Shown here piece by piece: positions 60,566 to 64,000 of a DNA stretch of 64,000 nucleotides; positions within the stretch are counted from its first letter, which is position 1, and every line of letters begins with the position of its first letter. This DNA comes from Jaapia argillacea MUCL 33604 (Eukaryota; Basidiomycota; Agaricomycetes; Jaapiales; Jaapiaceae). The stretch spans positions 813,099 to 877,098 of the forward strand of contig KL197718.1 in NCBI GenBank assembly GCA_000697665.1, given 5' to 3'. The notes below the pieces were generated by a model. That model did not search any database, was not told the DNA's origin, and was given only the letters and a program-made list of their open reading frames with translations. A program made the translations under genes and the position numbers.

Positions 60566-60969
60566 GTCGCAGAAACCAGCCCGAGTGCAAGAAAGGGAGT
60601 GAGACGAACAAAACCGTGGCGAAGTTGAAGGGACGAAGTGACAGTCACGGCAAGTGTGACCGACGTGGAGTCTTGTTACATACTCTGTGACGACGAGGGC
60701 GATGATGGCGACACCAGTCGTGCAGTCCTACTTGCGATTGGGTACATTCATCCGATAAGTCGACGTTGCATCGGAATCCGGTCCCCTCTGGCAGATGGGG
60801 ACTCAAGCGTCGCTCTGAATATAACAATATGGAGACTGAACTCCGATCGGGTAACAAAAGTCAGGCAGGGAAAGTAAATGCGGATATGTACAACTTTACA
60901 AGTGAATGATAGACAGAAGCTGATAACAGAGACACAACGCAAACAGATGGCATATTCATTCTTGAAAAT
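60566..60969. other. Intergenic between SAC3 and kinase K
   Basis: Holds the SAC3 promoter and the 3' flank of kinase K. No gene seen. Confidence 0.4.
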
Positions 60970-63900
60970 CTAGAGTCCATGAGTACGTATCTGCGGCATA
61001 GGAAACAGAATAGAGGCGATCTTAGACTTAGACAACGTGTCAACAACACCGGTCATAAGTGGTCGATCTTGCGGATTTTGGACCCAACAATGGGACATCA
61101 TGTCCCACCAAGTATCAGGAATTGGGGGGTATTCCTCGCGGATTGGCCGGTCGCCCTTCACAACAATGGTAATGACTCGAAACTCCTCCTTCTTATAGAA
61201 GTAAGGAGCCTTGCCGGTGATCACCTAGTGGGGAACGTATATCAAATTCGAAAATCCAACCCACGCTTCTGAATTAAACGACAACTAAGTGGACGCACCT
61301 CTAAGGCAGTGGTTGCAAAACTGTAGACGTCACCTTCCTTCGTAAGCGCCTGTGCGACTTCTGCATTGTGCCCCGGTTCCAGGATTTCCGGTGCCAAATA
61401 TCGATATGTCGCGGAAAACTCTGTTGTGTAACCCCTGTGGCCGATGACTCTCGATCGACCAATGTCACACAACCGAGCCACGCCCCCATCGATGAGGATG
61501 TTGTGCTAGATAACGCAAAGCGTCAGAGGGAAGGAGGAGACATCGATATATGGGGAGCAATCCTATACTGGTTTGAGATCTCCATGAATAGCATCTCTCT
61601 CATGCAGATACGCTAACCCTTTAGCAATGTCTCTGACCTGTGAAATGTGTTCATCATGACAGCGACAGTGGCGAATGCAGGGGACCGACCATCTCATATC
61701 TATTCACTTCTGGGTGGCAGGCAAGATAACCCATGATTGGACCTGAGGCGCAATGCTTTGATACGATTGCGGGGCAAGGAAGCGTATCTGGAACGATTGC
61801 CGTCCCCAGGAACGGAACGATGTTGGGGTGCTCGAGGGAACTCCATAGATGAGCCTCGCGATTCATCATCTACTTTATGTTAGTTGAAGTGACAGTGCGA
61901 AGGAGCTTTGACTTACCTGGGTCATCTTTTGCAGCTCTTGAGGATATATGTGAACACCTCGGAAGACTTTGATGGCAACCTAAGACCGATCAACTCCCGT
62001 GAACATCCGTATCAGGAGGTACAGATCACCACCAGACGCTTACCGCCATTTCCATGCTTCTCCCTGCCTGAATAAAGGAATAGTTGCCCTTGTAGATTTC
62101 AGAGAAATCTCCTGCTGCGAAGGCGTGCTGCTCGGTTTTGTGGACGAATCCGGTCAGATCCTGGGAGATAGAATCAGCGATACATCAGTGGAGATCAGAC
62201 AGCTCTTACATGCGACGGGTTTCCTTCCCTGAACCTTAAGTCAGGACCTGCGGCTGTGCGGACGAATCCAGTCAGATCCTGGTGAAATAGAATCAGGGAG
62301 ATTCGAGCGAAAAGCAGACTGTTCTCACAGGCGGAGGGCGTATCTCTACAGAAGAGGTAGTGAATTCATCCTGAACATTGTCGGGTCCTCCACGGGGAAG
62401 GATCTCAGTGTTATCGCTCTCGTCATCAAAAGGCGCGGTAAGCACCAGAGGGGAGGCGGGTGTGGGCGTTGGGTCTGTGAGATCCTGGGAAAATAGAATC
62501 AGCGAGACATGACTGAATATCAGATTGTTCTCACAGGCGGGGGGAGTGTCTCTGCAAGGGAAAAAGTGGTGAATTCACCCTGAACATTATCGGGTCCTCC
62601 ACGAGGAGGGATCTCGGCGTTGTCACTCTCGTCATCAGAAGGTGCGGTAAGTGGTGGAGGGGAGGCGGGTATGGGCGTCGGGTCTGTCAGATCCTGAGAA
62701 AATAAAATCAGCGAGACATGACTGAAGATCAGACTATTCTCACAGGCGGGGGGCGTGTCTTTGCAGGGGTGACGTCATTCTGAACATTGTCGGGTCCTCC
62801 ATGGGGAGGGAGCTCGGCGTTGTCACTCTCGTCATCAGAAGGTGCAGTAAGTGATGGAGGGGAGGCGGATATGGGCGTCGGGTCAGACACAGGGCCGTGA
62901 TTCTCGTTGTCCTCACTGTGAAGGTTCCCTGTCGCCTCGGTCTCGGAGGACGCGGTTGGAGCAGAAATCGGGATAGTCTCGGCTCTGAGACCATCGTTTT
63001 CGCCCTCGCTGAGAAGCTGCTCTATCACCACTATATTCGCTGAGGAAGGCCACACTTACCCAAGAAGGGTCATAAACACCTGTGCATATGTAGCTTTTGA
63101 TCCCGGAGCAATTGATTGTTGGACCGATGGAGCGATGCTGGAAGCTGTTGGAAAGAGAGCGGATCCGCAGTCGCTAGGAGACAACCACCTTGAGTCTCAA
63201 GCGCTCTCGAGAACGACAAAATTCCAATAAATGTAATTAAATACCTTTGAAGAAGCTGAGTCAATTTCAACAAAGACGAGATCCTCGGGCAGTCTGGCAG
63301 TAGAAAGTCCCGAACACCAGCTAAGATTGAGCTGGCAAATCGATCGATCCCGCTGATGTCCATCACGATTCGTTGGTGGGAAATATCGACATCGTGCCGG
63401 TTGATATCCATGTCTTCAATAAGATGCACAGCAGCATCACACATCTTACCAACTAATGAGAACAGACGTCCGCTGTCTCGGTTCTTCCAAAATGCCGACA
63501 AGCCTAGTATCCCTCCTAGGTACCTGATAGCGGTAAACTTGGGATAGTTGGAAGGGTCACTACAGTGACGATGAGAAGCGGCGGGCTTGACAAAAGACAA
63601 TGTGATGCTCACTCGGTGATCCTCGCCAACAACGTTTCAGAGATACCGCGAACCTGACCATCCAGCAAGCCCAATTCGCGGGGATAACAGTGCTCCACTT
63701 CGCGGGCAACCTCATTTTCCGACACACAGAACGCTGCGAATTGCATCGTCCAAACCCATTCCAGGGGAGATTCTTCCTCGCTTTGACTTTCCCACCCCAA
63801 CGGGTGAGCTTGAGCTTTGCTTTGATTATTGTTTGTCGCTGGTACTGTGACAAGCCGGCGAAGTAGCTGTCGTGCACCTGGGTAGGCAGTGCACAGTGTT

Positions 63901-64000
63901 ACAATGCATTCGAATGTTTGAAGTCTCGTGGTAGGTGGGTTTCGCCTGCAGCGTGACACATTCAAAACACCACATAATGGCTTCAACTTTTGCCGTGCTG
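60970..64000 (-). CDS. Large modular kinase K, paralogue of J (5' end off the window)
   Basis: Exons are well defined: 61224-60970, 61505-61299, 61637-61569 (23 codons), 61869-61690, 61979-61917, 62160-62044, 62278-62210, then three repeat exons to about 63036, and helical N-terminal exons to the window edge. Landmarks: DLTGFVHKTEQ entry, AAGDFSEIYKGNY loop, VAIKVFRG lysine, IVSKHCASGPIMGYL hinge, HGDLKP then HNILI, CDIG in place of DFG (Asp kept), YLAPEILEP and CWVQNPQDRPLM. It should be active. The N-terminal region matches kinase J (TFECIVTLCTAYPGARQLLR, LFSLVGKMCDAA), and its missing first exon should begin right of position 64000. All introns here are phase 0. Confidence 0.72.
62210..63036 (-). 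repeat. Tandem phase-0 exons in kinase K
   Basis: Exon 62278-62210 (DLTGFVRTAAG, 23 codons) and exons 62484-62329 (52 codons), 62693-62535 (53 codons) and a longer founder ending at 62744 follow each other with a period near 205 bp. The middle two start DLTDPTP, and all three linker exons contain DESDN and a GGPDNVQ core and end PPP before GTGAGA. The introns between also match (AAAATAGAATCAG, CTCACAGGCGG). This mirrors kinase J, but the copies within K resemble each other more than those of J. Confidence 0.85.

Overview
The window looks like nuclear DNA of a filamentous basidiomycete, most likely an Agaricomycete. Nearly all genes are split by short GT-AG introns of about 48-105 bp. Housekeeping genes resemble fungal orthologues, and there are local expansions of kinase-like genes of the kind known from Agaricomycetes. 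A tyrosine-recombinase (DUF3435-type) relic and an assembly gap are also present. The species cannot be named from sequence alone.

Layout. Positions 1-7.8 kb hold three small kinase-like genes on the minus strand plus an edge fragment; one is broken and two read through as pseudokinases. Positions 8.9-24.4 kb are a conserved housekeeping block: GPN1-type GTPase, CDK1 (with a 6-nt micro-exon), tRNA-Gly(CCC), a tRNA-Glu flanked by a recombinase relic, prefoldin subunit 5, an Anr2/DENND11-like protein, an F-box-like protein and a PIN-domain protein. Positions 24.4-29 kb are gene-poor, with a tRNA-like element, a decayed serine protease and a 609-bp gap. Positions 29-44.5 kb are a second kinase region: two plus-strand pseudokinases, then four minus-strand kinases that keep catalytic residues, partly produced by segmental duplication, with one membrane-protein gene among them. 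Positions 44.5-52.2 kb hold a small membrane protein and a triplicated family of unknown function with a shared promoter block. Positions 52.8-60.6 kb carry a tail-anchored FHA protein and the mRNA-export factor SAC3. From 61 kb to the right edge lies a paralogue of the largest kinase gene.

The most unusual material is the kinase family. All resolved exons are bounded by phase-0 introns. The catalytic-loop exon is 69 bp in seven of the copies and ends just after HGN/HGD. The two largest genes (36.5-40.0 kb and 61 kb to the edge) join an alpha-helical N-terminal region, a run of tandemly duplicated acidic proline-rich exons that each begin with Asp-Leu-Thr, and a kinase domain whose first exon also begins Asp-Leu-Thr. 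This suggests an exon-shuffling linker that grows and shrinks by unequal exchange, feeding a receptor-like kinase family. What the family senses cannot be read from the DNA.

Exon boundaries were placed by eye from splice sites, reading frame and family conservation. Where I could not resolve them I say so.
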